Below are positions 44,665-59,200 of a DNA stretch of 64,000 nt, in pieces; position 1 is the first letter of the stretch; every line of letters starts with the position of its first letter. The notes under the pieces were generated by a model. That model did not search any database and was not told the DNA's origin. It saw nothing but the letters and a program-made list of their open reading frames with translations. The position numbers and the translations under genes are program-made. This DNA comes from Apostichopus japonicus (lineage: Eukaryota > Echinodermata > Holothuroidea > Aspidochirotida > Stichopodidae), in contig NC_092566.1 of assembly GCF_037975245.1 (NCBI RefSeq), positions 2,170,001 to 2,234,000 on the forward strand, written 5' to 3'.

Positions 44665-46789
44665 GAGTTAAGGCTTAAGCATGGGTTAAGGCTTAGCTTA
44701 AGGGTTAAGCATGAGTTAAGGCTTAAGCACAAGGCTTAAGCGTGAGTACCAGTTCACATCTTGCAACAGTATCTCTAATGGATTTTCAATATGAGTACAA
44801 AAGTACAAACTCATGTGAGTACAAGCACAGGCAACAGTACACATGTGTACTCGCTGCAAGTTTAGTACTAGATTTACAAAACATGGAACCATCCTTTAAA
44901 GCATAACACCTCTTTCCCTCTCGCAACAACAAATCTCAAAATGGTTGCTTCCAAATTATTGGGGTTTCCTTTTTTCTGATTGATTCCCAAACTACAATAT
45001 CATCATTAAACCCTCAATTCTGCCAATTAAGAGTTAAAAAAGCAGTAAAAATAATTATCCAAAAGTAAATGGCATTTCTAACCGCACGCATTCTGGTCTG
45101 TCACCTTTCAAAATGATTATTTTATCTGACATTTGTAACATCCAAAAAAAGAATACATAACAAAGCAATACAATTAACATACATTGTCCTGGAATAAAAC
45201 ATTGCAAAACAAAAATTCAATGAGACTAAAAAAAAAAAAATCTGAAGTCATATTTTTGCTTCATTCAGAATATTTAATCATATTACATCAAAAGTACAAG
45301 AATTACCACGAACGTAACACTCTGAAACTCAAACGTGCTAAAATACTGGACATTGAGGATTCTGAAGTTAGCCCATAAACATCTTAAAAAGGAAAAACAA
45401 ATAAACATCTTCAAAATGAAAACAAAATAATTTGAAATTGATGGTAAAAACAGGTTTAGAACATTTGTGACCATGTTTTTCTTTTCTTTCTAACATATTT
45501 GAAAGCAATACTGAAGTTTGTAAAGTAAGTTTGGTCAATAAAATTGTAATCATAACCAAATACAGGAGAGGAACACCAGGGGGTTAAGAAGGGGCAACCC
45601 CACGCCCCAGGGGCCTAAAACAAACAAAAAATGCAGCACACAGCACATTGTGTTCAAAAGTGCCAGGTTTAATATCAATAAGATGGGGGAATTGAATCTC
45701 ATTGTGCTAGTTCAGTCTCACAAATGTTGAGTTTGCTTGCTGAAGGGTCCAGCCCATCTAATCCTTGACACCCCCCCGCCCCCCCCCACCCGGCCTCAGT
45801 GTTAACCCATATACAACTTATTATACTCACAATTGGACTAGAGCACCCTCCTAGACATTTTTGTCACAAAGTGAAAGTTAATAAGCAAGAATTTAATGAA
45901 TTTGATTCAACCCTCATCATTTTATTAACGTGGATAGTTTTCAATTCAGTGTTGGACGTAATCAAAAGCAAACTGGAATATGCCCAAAAAAATGTCATCA
46001 TGCTTTATTATCAGAAACAAAACTTGAATTCACAAGCTGATGACCTTACACACTATTTGGAGTTAATCATTGAGAAATATCAAATATTGATGTCGGTCCA
46101 ATCAGAGGGATGATTTATAGTGCCAAGAAGAGTTTAAAACGTCACAGAATATGCTTGGAAACCATGCAGGGAGGTTGGGAAGAGGAGAGGATAACTATTA
46201 ACAGTAACAAAAATTAGCAGCACTGAATTTACTCATAGTTCAATCTTCATAAAACCAATTTACACCCATTCGTAACCCAGATAAAGGCTTACAAATTATC
46301 TCATTGTCATTGATATTCCTGAACACACCTCGCAAGGTGATGGCTTCATTACAAAATAAACATAAACTCCTACAGTTGAGTGCCCCACTGTGGTTTAACT
46401 ATAGCAAATTTTGACCCGACTGCCACTACAAAGTTTTGCTGTTTGCTGTGAAGAATGACGCACATCCTGGTTAATTAAATAAAGATAACTCATGCATGGT
46501 TTGGAATTTTACATGTGAGTGCAATATAACACTGTAAAGTGTTGGCTTTAGTAAGTAACTTAACCCCATAACTTACTACCAGCAGTTTATACATCGCCAT
46601 TTTGAAGGATTGGTTTCTTTTTAATCTCAATAATCACATTTCTTGTCTTACTTCATACAATTTTATTCACTCTTTTCTTTTATTAGCCATTCAGACTGAG
46701 ACTTTCTTTTTTTTTTCAGATCTTTTTCCAACTTGTTAAAGTATGTGCAGATAAGACCCTGTTTTGCAGAATTAGCAATGTTCTTCTAC
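44665..46789. other. Intergenic, no gene recognised
   Basis: Short frames (for example 45799-46113) have no domain. C-runs near 45770-45790. Confidence 0.4.
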
Positions 46790-47362
46790 CCATGCATTTC
46801 TCATAACTATACTCCATGAGGCCTCACCATAACCAGCAAGTGGTAACCTTGTTGTGCCATCACTGGATGTAATAACTATACCCTGTGAGGCCTCAGCATA
46901 ACCAGCAAATGGTAACCTCGTTATGCCATCACTGGAAGTCATAACTATACCCTGTGAAGCCTCAGCATAACCAGCAAATGGTAACCATATTGTGCCATCA
47001 CTGGATGTCATAACTATACCCTGTGAGGCCTCAGCATAACCAGCAAGTGGTAACCTTGTTGTGCCATCACTGGCATTTATAACTATACCCTGTGAGGCCT
47101 CACCATAACCAGCGAGTGGTAACCTTGTTGTGCCATCACTAGCAGCCATAACTATACCCTATGAGGCCTCAGCATAACCAGCAAGTGGTTCCCTTGTTGT
47201 GCCATCACTGGCATTCATAACTATACCCTGTGAGGCCTCAGCATAACCAGCAAATGGTAACCTCGTTATGCCATCACTGGAAGTCATAACTCTATCCCCT
47301 GTAGTCTCAGCTTAACAAGCAAATGGTAACCTCGTTGTGCCATCACTGGCAGATATAATTGT
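46790..47362. repeat. 69-bp minisatellite, about 8 units
   Basis: GCCATCACTGG recurs at a steady 69-bp spacing from about 46857 to 47341. Because 69 is divisible by 3, the minus strand stays open over five units (ASDGTTRLPLAGY...QGIV). A TAG in the next unit and the lack of any gene context argue that this is not a protein. Confidence 0.95.
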
Positions 47363-47539
47363 AAATCCTTCCATAATATGTTGAAAAGTCAACCGTCTGT
47401 ACCAATCACACAGTTCAAAATACTTTAGAAGCCAAAACACTGGTCTTGTTTATCTTGCAGTTTGTACAAAGATACAACAACAAACAAACAGGGTGATTGT
47501 CAGGCCAGTAGCATTAGTACAGTAGTATGAGTACAACTA

Positions 47540-48300
47540 GATCACACCACTGTTATGAGTACAAGTATATGAGTACTCAAGTATGTATAAGTACTCAAAT
47601 ACAAGTATCTGATTACTCAAGTATGTATAAGTACTCAAATACAAGTATCTGATTACTCAAGTATGAATACTCAAGTACAAGTATCTGAGTACTCAAGTAC
47701 AAGTATATGAGTAATCAAGTATAAGTACTCAAATACAAGTATCTGATTACTCAAGTACAGGTATCTGAGTACTCAAGTACAAGTACATGAGTACTCAAGT
47801 ATAAGTACTCAAATACAAGTATCTGATGACTCAAATATGAATACTCAAGCACAAGTATATGAGTACTCAAGTACAAGTATATGAGTACTCAATTATAAGT
47901 ACTCAAATACAAGTATCTGATTAATCAAGTATGAATATTGAAGTACAAGTATATGAGTACTCAAGTATAAGTACTCAAATACAAGTATCTAATTACTCAA
48001 ATATGAATACTCAGGTACAAGTATCTGAGTACTCAAGTACAATCAAATACAAGTATCTGATTACTCAAGTATGAATATTCAAGTACAAGTATCTGAGTAC
48101 TCCAGTACAAGTATATGAATACTCAAGTATAAGTACTCAAATACAAGTATCTGATTACTCAAGTTTGAATACTCAAGTACAAGAATCTGAGTACTCAAGT
48201 ACAAGTATATGTGTACTCAAGTATAAGTATCTGATTACTCAAGTATGAATACTCAAGTACAAGTATCTGAGTACTCATGTACAAGTATATGAGTAATGAG
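47540..48300. repeat. Composite 22/36-bp minisatellite
   Basis: Units of 22 bp (CAAGTATCTGAGTACTCAAG..) and 36 bp alternate irregularly. The element ACTCAAGTA is present throughout. About 760 bp, non-coding. Confidence 0.93.
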
Positions 48301-49028
48301 TATGCACACTCAACCTTGCAACAGTGTCTATACTAGCTTTCCAAAATGTCCAAATCCATGAGGTAAATTTGCACCGCCACACAGCCAACACTACTAGAAT
48401 GCACATACTCACTGGAATATCTGTTGTATGCCGACAATTATTGGAAGGTGTTAGGTTCATAATTGATGCAATACCAGGGAAAAGAGACCGGCTACCACTT
48501 CCAGTCAACTGGCAAGGGGAATTTCATGTTTTATACAACAACCAATTGTACTGTTGGCATACCGACCCCAAAAAAAACATTTCCTAAGAACAGGACAATG
48601 AGAATTATTTGCACCATCAAGTGATTAATCTCCTGTGAATAGCTCTGTAAAGAAAGCAGGCGAAAATGAGGAACTCGATAGCCATGACAGGGAATAATTA
48701 ATTGTTTGCAAAATATGTATAAAAAACTTGTTATTTTAGGAATTTGTTGACCCAATAATGGATAGAATACTTAAGTTTTACAATCCCCAAATGATCTGTT
48801 CTGTTCATACCTTCCTATCACTGTGTCATTTTATTCTCAATTTCAATCAAGATCAATTTAATTAATGACAAGAAACTTGAAGAACAGAAAGAAATGTTAA
48901 GCTTTTGATATAAATTCAAGACAAATAGACCAGTGGATCCTCCTTTAAGCACAATTAGCAAAAGTACAATTTTTTTTTTTTCTCAGTCAATCTTTGAAAA
49001 GCAGTGGACTAAATAAATTTTCCCGATT
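48301..49028 (-). other. 3' flank of the P450 gene
   Basis: Likely 3' UTR near the gene. TTTATT on plus (AATAAA on minus) at 48830-48835 lies about 195 bp beyond the stop and is a candidate poly(A) signal. Confidence 0.5.
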
Positions 49029-49189
49029 TTAAGCTCTGAGTGATATTTCCATTTCGATACCTTTGTAAGGCCTGAGGATCAATTCACCGATGGGGCTGAC
49101 TTCCTCCACTGACTGGCAAGACTTGAAGCTTAACTTACGCAAAAGGCTGGCCAGAATTACCTTCTCTTCCATAAGGGCAAACTTTTGAC
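49029..49189 (-). CDS. P450 terminal exon (QKFALMEEK to stop)
   Basis: Starts after CTGTTAG; the first two bases complete the Gly of NCIG. Encodes [22 protein letters not shown] and a TAA stop. Confidence 0.95.
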
Positions 49190-50245
49190 CTAACAGTTGA
49201 AGGAAGGAAAGAGAAGAAGAAGGAGTGACCCAACTGACAAAACAAATATAACTGACCTTTGTTAATTTCATGTGTTTATGTCGTAGCTTTTAAAGCAACA
49301 TAATGTGTCAAATGTGAGCATATGGTTTGGGGAATTGTTTACTACAAAGACTAAGTTACTAAATATATACGGACAACTCTTAACAACAAGACAATTACAA
49401 TCACAGTAACATCAACAACAAAACAGGTCTACAAATGACTACAGAGGATGAATATCTAGCTCATAACTTCAATGAAACTTATATATCTTGGTAGTCATTG
49501 ATGAAGCTAATCTCTGATTTGCTGAGTCACAGATGGAGGGATGTACTCAAGGATGGAAAACTGCTTTGGTACAATTTTTGGGGGTCCATTTTTATTGTAC
49601 TTTTGAGCATATTTAGGGGAAATATTAATGACCTTTAATGCAAAGAGATTTACAAGAATAAACAAAACCATAAGAGAGAAAAAGAGAGAGAGAAAACTGA
49701 TGAAATACCACCAATCTGTTTATCCCAGAGATTAATCTGATTACTCTAATTAATCTCATTAATCTGAGTGAAATAAGAGAAGGTAAGGTATATTCCTTCC
49801 ACGATTAGAAACCAAACTTACCAATGCAGTTTCTAGGACCTGCTGAGAAGGGTACATATGCAAATGGATGGCGACCCTTTATGTTTTCAGGCAAGAACCG
49901 ATCTGGGTCAAACTTCTCTGGGTCGGGGAACTGCTTGGGGTCACGGTGAAGCCAGTAGATACCAATGACAGTAATGGTATCCTTTGGAACAAAGTTACCA
50001 CCTGAAATATAAAAAATATATATATATTTATTTCATACCAAAATTGAAAAGAAAATTGTGCATTTATATGTCATTCAATAGCACTGCTACTGCTACTACT
50101 ACTTCTACAACTACTACTACTACTGCAACTACTACTACTACTACTACTACTACTATTACTACTACTACTTCTAGAACTACTACTACAACGGTTAATACTA
50201 CTATTACTGCTACAACTACTTCTACAACTACTACTGCTGCTGCTT

Positions 50246-50279
<34 letters not shown>

Positions 50280-53200
50280 AACTACTACTACAACGATTAA
50301 TACTACTAATACTGCTACAACTACTTCTACAACTACTACTGCTGCTGCTACTACTACTACTTCTACAACTACTACTACAACGACTACTACTACTAATACT
50401 GCTACTACTACTTCTACAACTACTACAACTACTCCTACCACTACTACTACTAATGCTGCTGCTACTACAACTACTACTACAACTATTACTACTTCTACTT
50501 CTACAACTACTTATACAACAACTACTACTACTACTCCTACTGCTACTACTACTCCTACTACTACTACTACTATTGCTATTGCTATTGCTACTGCTACTAT
50601 TTCTACAACTACTTCTACAACTACTACTACACTACTACTACTTTTACAACTACTTCTACAACTACAACTACTACTACCACTACTGCTACTGCTACTACTA
50701 ATTACTTCTACAACTACTTCTACAACTACTACTACTAGTACTACTCCTACTGCTACTGCTACTACTACTACTGCTATTGCTACTGCTACTACTTCTACAA
50801 CTACTACTACTACTACACTACTACCACTACTTTAACAACTACTTCTACAACTACAACTACTACTACCACTACTACTACTACTACTACTGCTACAACTACT
50901 TCTACAACTATTTCTACTACTACTACTACTGCTACTGCTACTGCTACTACTTCTACAACTACTACTACAAATACTACTACTACTTCTACAACTACAGAAC
51001 AGTATTAATCAATACGTAGCAATTCTGAGACGACAAAAGCAAGGAATTTGATATCATATAACATCCAAGTGATATCAGCTATTACTACAGTGAAAACTTC
51101 TCCCTATCTCTCTAACCACCGACAGGAGGATATAAGATCTATTCCAAATTCGCTCAAACTGGATTGCTGAACAGTGAACAGGTTCAAATAGATTTCTTTT
51201 GTGACCCACAGCATTGAAGGTCACTTGGGTGTAATTGAGTGCACTCACTAAGGACGGTGTCTTCTTCCAATTGTCTTGCAATGAGGGGTACTGGAGGGAA
51301 CAGACGGAGCGCTTCCTTGACTACGCAGTTAAGGTACGTGAGATTCTGAATGTCATCATTGGTAACTGGTCTGTCCCGGTCATTATCTGAAGATGACAAT
51401 AGAACAAAGATAGCTCAATGAAGGTTTATGAGCACTTCAACCATCCACACAGTAACTTCATGTTAATACAATCTTGAACAGTTTCTTTTCTATTGGTGTC
51501 AGTACAGTAAAGCATTTATAAATTGGCTCATGTCAGGCTAACAATAGCTCAACAATAACAACAACTGTTAACAATAATAGGCTAACAATAACTCAACAAT
51601 AACAACAACTGTTAACAATAATAGGCTAACAATAACTCAACAATAACAACAACTGTTAACAATAACAGGCTAACAATAACTCAACAATAACAACGACTGT
51701 TAACAATAACAGGCTAACAATAACTCAACAATAACAACAACTGTTAACAATAACTCAACAATAACAAAAACTGTTAACAATAACAGGCTAACAATAACTC
51801 AACACTAACAACAACTGTTAACAATAACAGGCTATATATATTCATCCCTACTGGAAGCTCTACCAAGTTTGCCACGCCTGATTTTCATAAATTTTCCAAA
51901 AAGTGGTTTATACCAACACAGTATCTTTGACTTGCAATATTATGAGTTGTCAAGTAAAACCCACACAGACATGTTAAATACATCATTGCGTTAAGTGTTG
52001 GCTTATTTTATTTTTTAAACTCACCAAAGACATTGTCAAGTTCTTCTTGAACCTTCTTTTGTATTTCAGGATGATGGCCCAGCAAGAAGAGGGTCCACGA
52101 GGTCCCGGAAGCTGTGGTATCATGACCCTACAAGAGAAACAGTAAAAAAGACAATGGCCACATAGCGTAAACAGTAAAGGGTTACATGGTATCGAAGCCC
52201 ATTAAAGATTGAATGATATTCTGGCCCAATATAAGAATGTTAGGCAGTTTAGTTGTAATACTGTATGGTATCGTGGTGCTATGCCATAGATGGTAGAAAA
52301 TTTAAATGACATTCTGGTCACGTTATAGGAATGGTAGGAAAACAATGAGTTTCACACAACAGGTATGTGTTACCACGGTAATGCAACAGAAACGGTGGGA
52401 AGTCGAGACGAACCTCTCCAGGAAATGAAACTCCTATATTCTACCTCATTGTATACTAAATATTTATTTAGTAATGGTGCCGATGCAGTGATTCAACTCT
52501 GACATCATATTTTTTACACTGCCATAATACATTGTTTTTACCCGTTGCACGACCTCTCTTGATCCTTTCACTTCTATCTATATGATTCAGGAAATAGCTC
52601 TGTCAATTACGTTAACCGGTCACAATTTCATTTCTTGACACCTTACCTCAAACATGAAGGTATCAACCTCTTCTCGGATGTCTTCCAAGGTGAAGGAAGG
52701 ATCCTGTTCGTGGACCTCTAGAAGCAGATCGAGAAAGGCAAGTTTTCTGCGGCTTCGGACCTCTTCTGTCTTGTCGTCGATGACATCAATCTTTTTGCCT
52801 TGTTGTCTCTCTCTCTTCCGCTCTGCTCTTCGCAGGAGAATCACCTTGACGTCCAAGAAAGAAAAAGAATTTAATTGGTTTTACCAATCAGGCAACAAAT
52901 CTACCCACATTCCAAAGACCAATAACCTACAATTTTGAGGGAGCTTTGCGTCTGCTCAAAGCTTGTTAGACAGGGTCAGAGAAGGTTGAAGCAAATAAGC
53001 TTATATTAAAGTTATGTACAAATTAATAACGACAAAAGAGAATCTCAAACACCTTGTCGACAATTTCGCATCAGCTACAGTACTTCACATATCTTTAATT
53101 AACACATGTCATTGTTTTCAATGTCACACCCAACCTTTTTAATTTTGTATTTATTTTTGTTTAAATTTTTCTTATTTTAACAAATTTTATATTTTACTTA

Positions 53201-56200
53201 CAGTTTTGGTGAGAGTGTGCAGAATTTGTAAGTTGTGTGAGTGTTTCTTGCCACTAGGGAGCTGGTTATAAATGGTATCGATCCAGAGCCAGGGATACTT
53301 CTGTCTCTCTTGAATGATATCGCTCATCCTTTTAATATAAAAAATAAATAAATAAAAAACCAAAAGAGGATAAAGTTATCAATTATATATACATCTTTCT
53401 CTTTTCAGGGCCGAAAAAAATTAGTAAAGTTTTTGAAACATTTGAAGAAATATCATCACTGGCAGTTGACATTTGTTGAAAATTAACAATGAAAATTTTC
53501 CACTTAAAGCTCGAAAATCGATCATCGATGATAGGTACCCATTTTAGTATCAATATATTGATAGGTACCCATTTTAGTATCAATATACAGTATTGATAGG
53601 TACCCATTTTAATATCAATATATTGATAGGTACCAATTTTAGTATCAATATATTGAAAGGTACCCATTTTAGTATCAATATATTGAAAGGTAACCATTTA
53701 GTATCAATATGTTGATAGGTTCCTATACATCACCAATATATTGATAGGTTCCCATTTTAGTATCAATAACCCATTTTAGTATCAATATATTTATAGGTAC
53801 CCATTTCAGTATCAATATATTGAAAGGTAACCATTTTAGTATCAATATGTTGATAGGTTCCTATATATCACCAATATATTGATAGGTTTCCATTTTAGTA
53901 TCAATTAAACCCATTTTAGTATCAATATATTTATAGGTACCCATTTTAGTATCAATATATTGAAAGGTAACCATTTTAGTATCAATATGTTGATAGGTTC
54001 CTATATATATCACCAATATATTGAAAGGTACCCATTTTAGTATCAATATATTGAAAGGTACCCATTTTAGTATCAATATATTGAAAGGTACCCATTTTAG
54101 TATCAAAATATTGATAGGTACCCATTTTAGTATCAATGTATTGATAGGTACCCATTTTGATATCAATATATTTTAAAGGTACCCATTTTAGCACCAATAT
54201 ATTGATAGGTTCCTATATACTGTAGCACCAATATTTTAATAGGTATAAATAAACCAAAAAGCAAGATTAAAAGAGAAGAAAATCAAAGCATCATTTGTTG
54301 AAAATTGGATTTTTTGTAATTAATTAATAAACTGTAAGATTTAACTTAATACTGTTAAAGTCTTCTATCAAGTAAACACAATGCCACTTACTCTATAACA
54401 GCTTGCACATATTCCCTGTTTTTTCCTTGTTGGGCGCCAATATTCTTTCCCATGGCAGTGGCTACGATAAAAAAAATAGAGTGGACATTTTCTTGGGTAT
54501 TAATATGGAATTTGTAGGTGTGTTAATGCAAGTATTCACTTCTCAGACAGTAAAGACAAAATATTTACAAATTTCTAGTGATAAAATGTATTCTAAATAA
54601 GTATAAACACTTACAGATTAAAATGAACAATAGAAATAGTAAATTGTAAGATGTAAAATGGCAAATTGTAAGCAAATTCAAGCTAAAAAGAGAGTTATGT
54701 TGAGACAATAAGTAAACATGAAAACCTGTAACAGTTATGCAAATTTTTAATTTTGTATTTGTAAGTGTTTTTTGACAGAAAACTCACAAAGATTGTTTAA
54801 TAATGCAGCTATTACAGCAACCTTGAAATCATTTGGGTCATCTGTTTCAGTTGAACAACTAATTAGCCTGCAACGGCAAAATAGTTGTGACTAGAAATTT
54901 CTGACAATGACTTATCGCATATTAAGAAAAATCTTGCTCATTTATTTTACTCTTGGACTTGCGAAATAAGCTGCACGGCACAGAATACTCACAACAGATG
55001 ATATCCAGGGTACATCTTGTTACCATAGGAAAGATGTTGACAGATTTCTCATGGACAAGCTCAGTCATCTTTGAAGTAATAGTCTGAGCATGCTCATTGA
55101 AGATGTCCACAAAAGACGTTAGGATGGCAAAATGAAAGGATGGAGTAAGAAGCTTGCGTCTGGTGTGCCATTTGGACCCTTTGCTGTACAGGAATGAAAA
55201 TGGTGAACATTACTTTTTGACCAGATCATACAGGACGGCAAATGTACCTGAAAATAAAAACTGTGACTCGAAAAATTAAGCACACCAATGAAATTAGGTT
55301 TAAATTTCAATGGTTTGCTTATAAAACAAAACAAAAGCGAAACAATAAAAAACATTACATTACATGTGTGGGACACAGATTTTTCCACGGTTAATAAATC
55401 TCTAACTGAGGGTAAACCAAATGATTGTAACCACATTGATATCTATGTTGGATTGAGAAGTCACATTTGGGTGTGAATTAGGGCTGGACAACTTTTTTAG
55501 GGCAAGTTAGAAAATTTGACTTAGAAATTAATTTCATTGAAATGGCAACACATCTTGGCATGTTGTCATCTTTCCAAGCCCACCAAGGACATTGTCAAAT
55601 ATTGGCAAAGGCAGTCCATATGCTATGTTTTTCCAAAGTGAGAAAAAAAAATGTCCATGAGAAAGAGGCAGAAAAACAGGAATGCTTGATGAGGTCGTTT
55701 ACAGTAAAACCATAAATCAAAATGTAAAAGCTTTCCCCGTAGCTGTATAAAAGCTGTTGAATCCCGGCCCAAATCTTGCTGAAGTTTTGAGTCAAGTTTG
55801 AGCCCTGATTTGGTTTGATATATATTAAGGAAGTTAATGATAGATATAATTCGGAGGGCACCTTAAAGCAACTTGATGAAATGGGGCACGACAGTTATTG
55901 CAGTTGGTGTAGATGACTCTTTAGGGGCATTATGGCATTTGACAAAGGCATCAACAGCAATTTGATAAATTCGAGCTGCGGTGTTGAGATTATCGGGCTT
56001 TCTATCCTCAACAATTAATGCAAGTCTGAGTCATTGTGCCGTGTACAATCTTATCATAATTATCTGAGTCGCTGCACATTAATATCTTGTTTGCAGATTA
56101 GAAAATCAAGACGGAACAAACTACCACACAGAGTAAACATGATAATCGTTTATCCTAACAAGATCACTGTTTGCTGATGTATCCAACCTTTGTCTCAGAT

Positions 56201-59200
56201 GCAGAAAGTACAACAACCACAAAAATTAAGCACCAGATAAAATGATGCTACATGTTGAATGTTTTATCGTCGATATTGAAGCCGACGACTGAAGCAGATA
56301 CAATCTGCTTCAGGTTCAAAAGAACAACTTGAGAAATCTGAAAATAAATATATCTAACGTTAATATCTCTGAAGGATGTCTAGAACAGAACATGATAATT
56401 ACAGTTACTCACATTCATAGCAATGTATGACTATCGATAAAACAGGAAACTAAATATTTAACAATGGCATAACTTTGTATCTGCCAATTTAGATGGCAGC
56501 TGAGGAGCTAAATTTAAGTCTTTCTCATGGAACTTTCATATATTTAAATTAGCTACAAAATCCTTAAGAAAAAAAGAATATTGGCAAATTATTGGTGGGA
56601 CTGAGATAAAATCTAAAGTGACCATCTTGTAACTCTTTCTAACAATTCTCTGTACTTTTGCAGTTGTCTGTTTTCAGTTGATTTGGAATGTTCTCCTATT
56701 TACCTGTACAGTTGAAATATATATGAATATGCAGTAGCAATAAAAAAAAACATTCCCCCATGTCCCCCCCCCCCCCCAGCCCAATATGGACATATCAAAC
56801 ATCAATTTTATTCCAGTGTAGTACTTAAAAGGTCATCAGTATTTGGCTGAATTTTAGCATGTTAAACTTTCAAACATTGTCACGGTTACAGTCCTGTTAT
56901 TCTGACAAATTCTTTCCGAATATTGAAGTGTGTTCATACCAAATAATTTGTCTCAGTGAGAAAATAAATATGTTAATGGTATGGTAAAATGCGTCTTGAA
57001 ATTGGAGCATGGGTGACCATTATTTGAATTTCTAGCATTTTTTAGGGGGGGAATACTGATGACTTTTAATGTCAGTATCTACATTTAAATGGCGACCATT
57101 ATTGGAATTTCTAGCATATTTGGGGCCAATCCTAAAGATCTCTGGATTCAGAAACTAAGACATCAGGTTGTAAATGGCAAAACATAATTTTCAAGTTTGA
57201 CACAATTTCTAGACTCCAAATGGTGACAGTACCTGTAAACAGGTATTCAGTCAGTCACCCATATTAAACCAGACTGCCTGCTGTGTACACCTTGAGGGTA
57301 ATAACACAGTATACCATTGTACTTTTAGGAGTGTTTGCTCAGTGGTTACACCGGTGCCTTTCAATCATAAGGCCCGAGCTCGAGTCACTCCAAGATTAAT
57401 GTAGGTCGTCCAGTTACAGAGTTGTTGACAATTGACAATTCATAATCATGGACGTTAAATATGAATCTAAGAGACTGACTTCGGTCAGCTTGCGGCTTTG
57501 ATAAGCCAATGATGGCTACTGTACTTTGCGAGTTCCTGCTTGCAGGAGGATCTAAAATACATACTTGGTAGATCCAGGGAAGCTTTCGTGAAAACAGTTG
57601 CTTACTTATTCACAAGTCTGCATCCCACCTTAGTTACAAGAGAATAAAACAGAAAATTGTTTTCTTAGAGATGATCAATATCCCCACCACCCCAACCCCA
57701 CAAAAAGAAAAAGGGATATGCTCATAAAGTCCTAGACTAGTCACCAATATCTAAACTTGCAGACTTATTTTGCTGCTTGCCTCAGAACATTTTCCATACC
57801 TGGGATATTAAATTAATGGAAATAACCCATTCATTGCAATGTCTGAAAAACAATTTTCAGGTCAGTAAAACTTGCTTTCAGAATGTGTCACTATGTTTAG
57901 CATGCCAGAAATTGAAGGTAATACACAAACCAACATTATTCAGATTTCATAGTTTCTTCATTGCATACAATATTTCAAGAAAATATATTCAAATTGCTTC
58001 TGGTTTGTCAACCAATGAAATTCCTTGGTTTAAAAGTTGTTGACATGTGTAAATACCTCATGTTCAACACTATACATTTACATATATATAAAAGTGTTGT
58101 TTTCAGTACTTTTGATAAAAAAAATTCAACAGTGACTAATGCAAAAATCCCTTCAAAGTGTACCATAGGTTTTAAGCTTGGCATTCATTTTAGTAGTCAT
58201 GTAACAGATTTTTCAATTTGTGGGAATATATGTTTAAATACTACTATAAAAAGGAGAGTTCTATGTGGTAAAATGTTGGGGATTAAATAAAATGCAATAA
58301 TTATTCACTACAAATCAACTAATAATTTGGGGAAATAAAAATATTTAGGAAGTTATCCATGTGCTGACCTTTGTGAGGAGACAGGAGAGGCAAGGAATAA
58401 AGAGAAAAATTAAAAGCACAAAAAAATGTTCAGAAAAATTTACTGCCCAAGTAAACAAAGCCCCCTTTGAGAAATGACAACAGTAACAAAAATAAATAAA
58501 TTTGAAGATAAATATATATAATCATTAAAAATCTCACCTGATTAAAAGTCCTGAACCAAGCCATGGTTTCAGCATATTGTAAAACAGGCCTTTGTTTAGT
58601 TGTTTACTGCTACTCAGTATAGTCTACAATAATCAAATAACCAAAGATTCATTTCAATAAAAAGATATAATCAAAAATAGGTTTTCAAGTTTTCAAGTCC
58701 ATTTTTCAAAATGGAAGCAGGGATTTTAATTTAGGAATACATATCTGTATTAAATCTTTAAACTAAGTATATGAGAAAGAAATGAGAATTATAAAACAAT
58801 CAAGATGTTTATTGTCAATACCAAGTCATGAAAGTAACCCCCTCCCACACACAATCCCACCCCTCCCCACCCCCTACACACACTTTTCAAATCACTTCTA
58901 GATCACAACCATATAGTTATATGACATGTTGCTAAAATAAATACTGAATGTATATGAACTGCTTCCCTTGTCTTCCCCTCCCCTACCCCCTTTCTTCCAC
59001 CATCCTCTCCCCCTACCTCCTTTTTTCCACCATCGTCCCTCCCATTCCACATTTTTCCACCTCCCAACCTCAAAAAGAAACCATAAAGGATACTAATTTA
59101 TGCTACTTAGCGGAAAAATGAAACAAATTCAAGTCAAAAAGAAATGTGATAATAACCCAGTTTATATCCCAAGCTTAAAACTTAAAACTAAATATGATAA

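Noticed and set aside
46772-47149. 125-residue repeat peptide on the minus strand
   Set aside because: Open only because the minisatellite period is 69 bp; neighbouring units contain stops. Kept as a low-interest finding.
49984-50835. 283-residue Thr-rich frame
   Set aside because: It is the ACT triplet array read in one frame. It lies in a P450 intron on the opposite strand and partly overlaps the heme exon antisense.
53383-54197. Frames with a QYIDTKMGT-type repeat
   Set aside because: Product of the 30-bp minisatellite, whose period is divisible by three; no splice or domain support.
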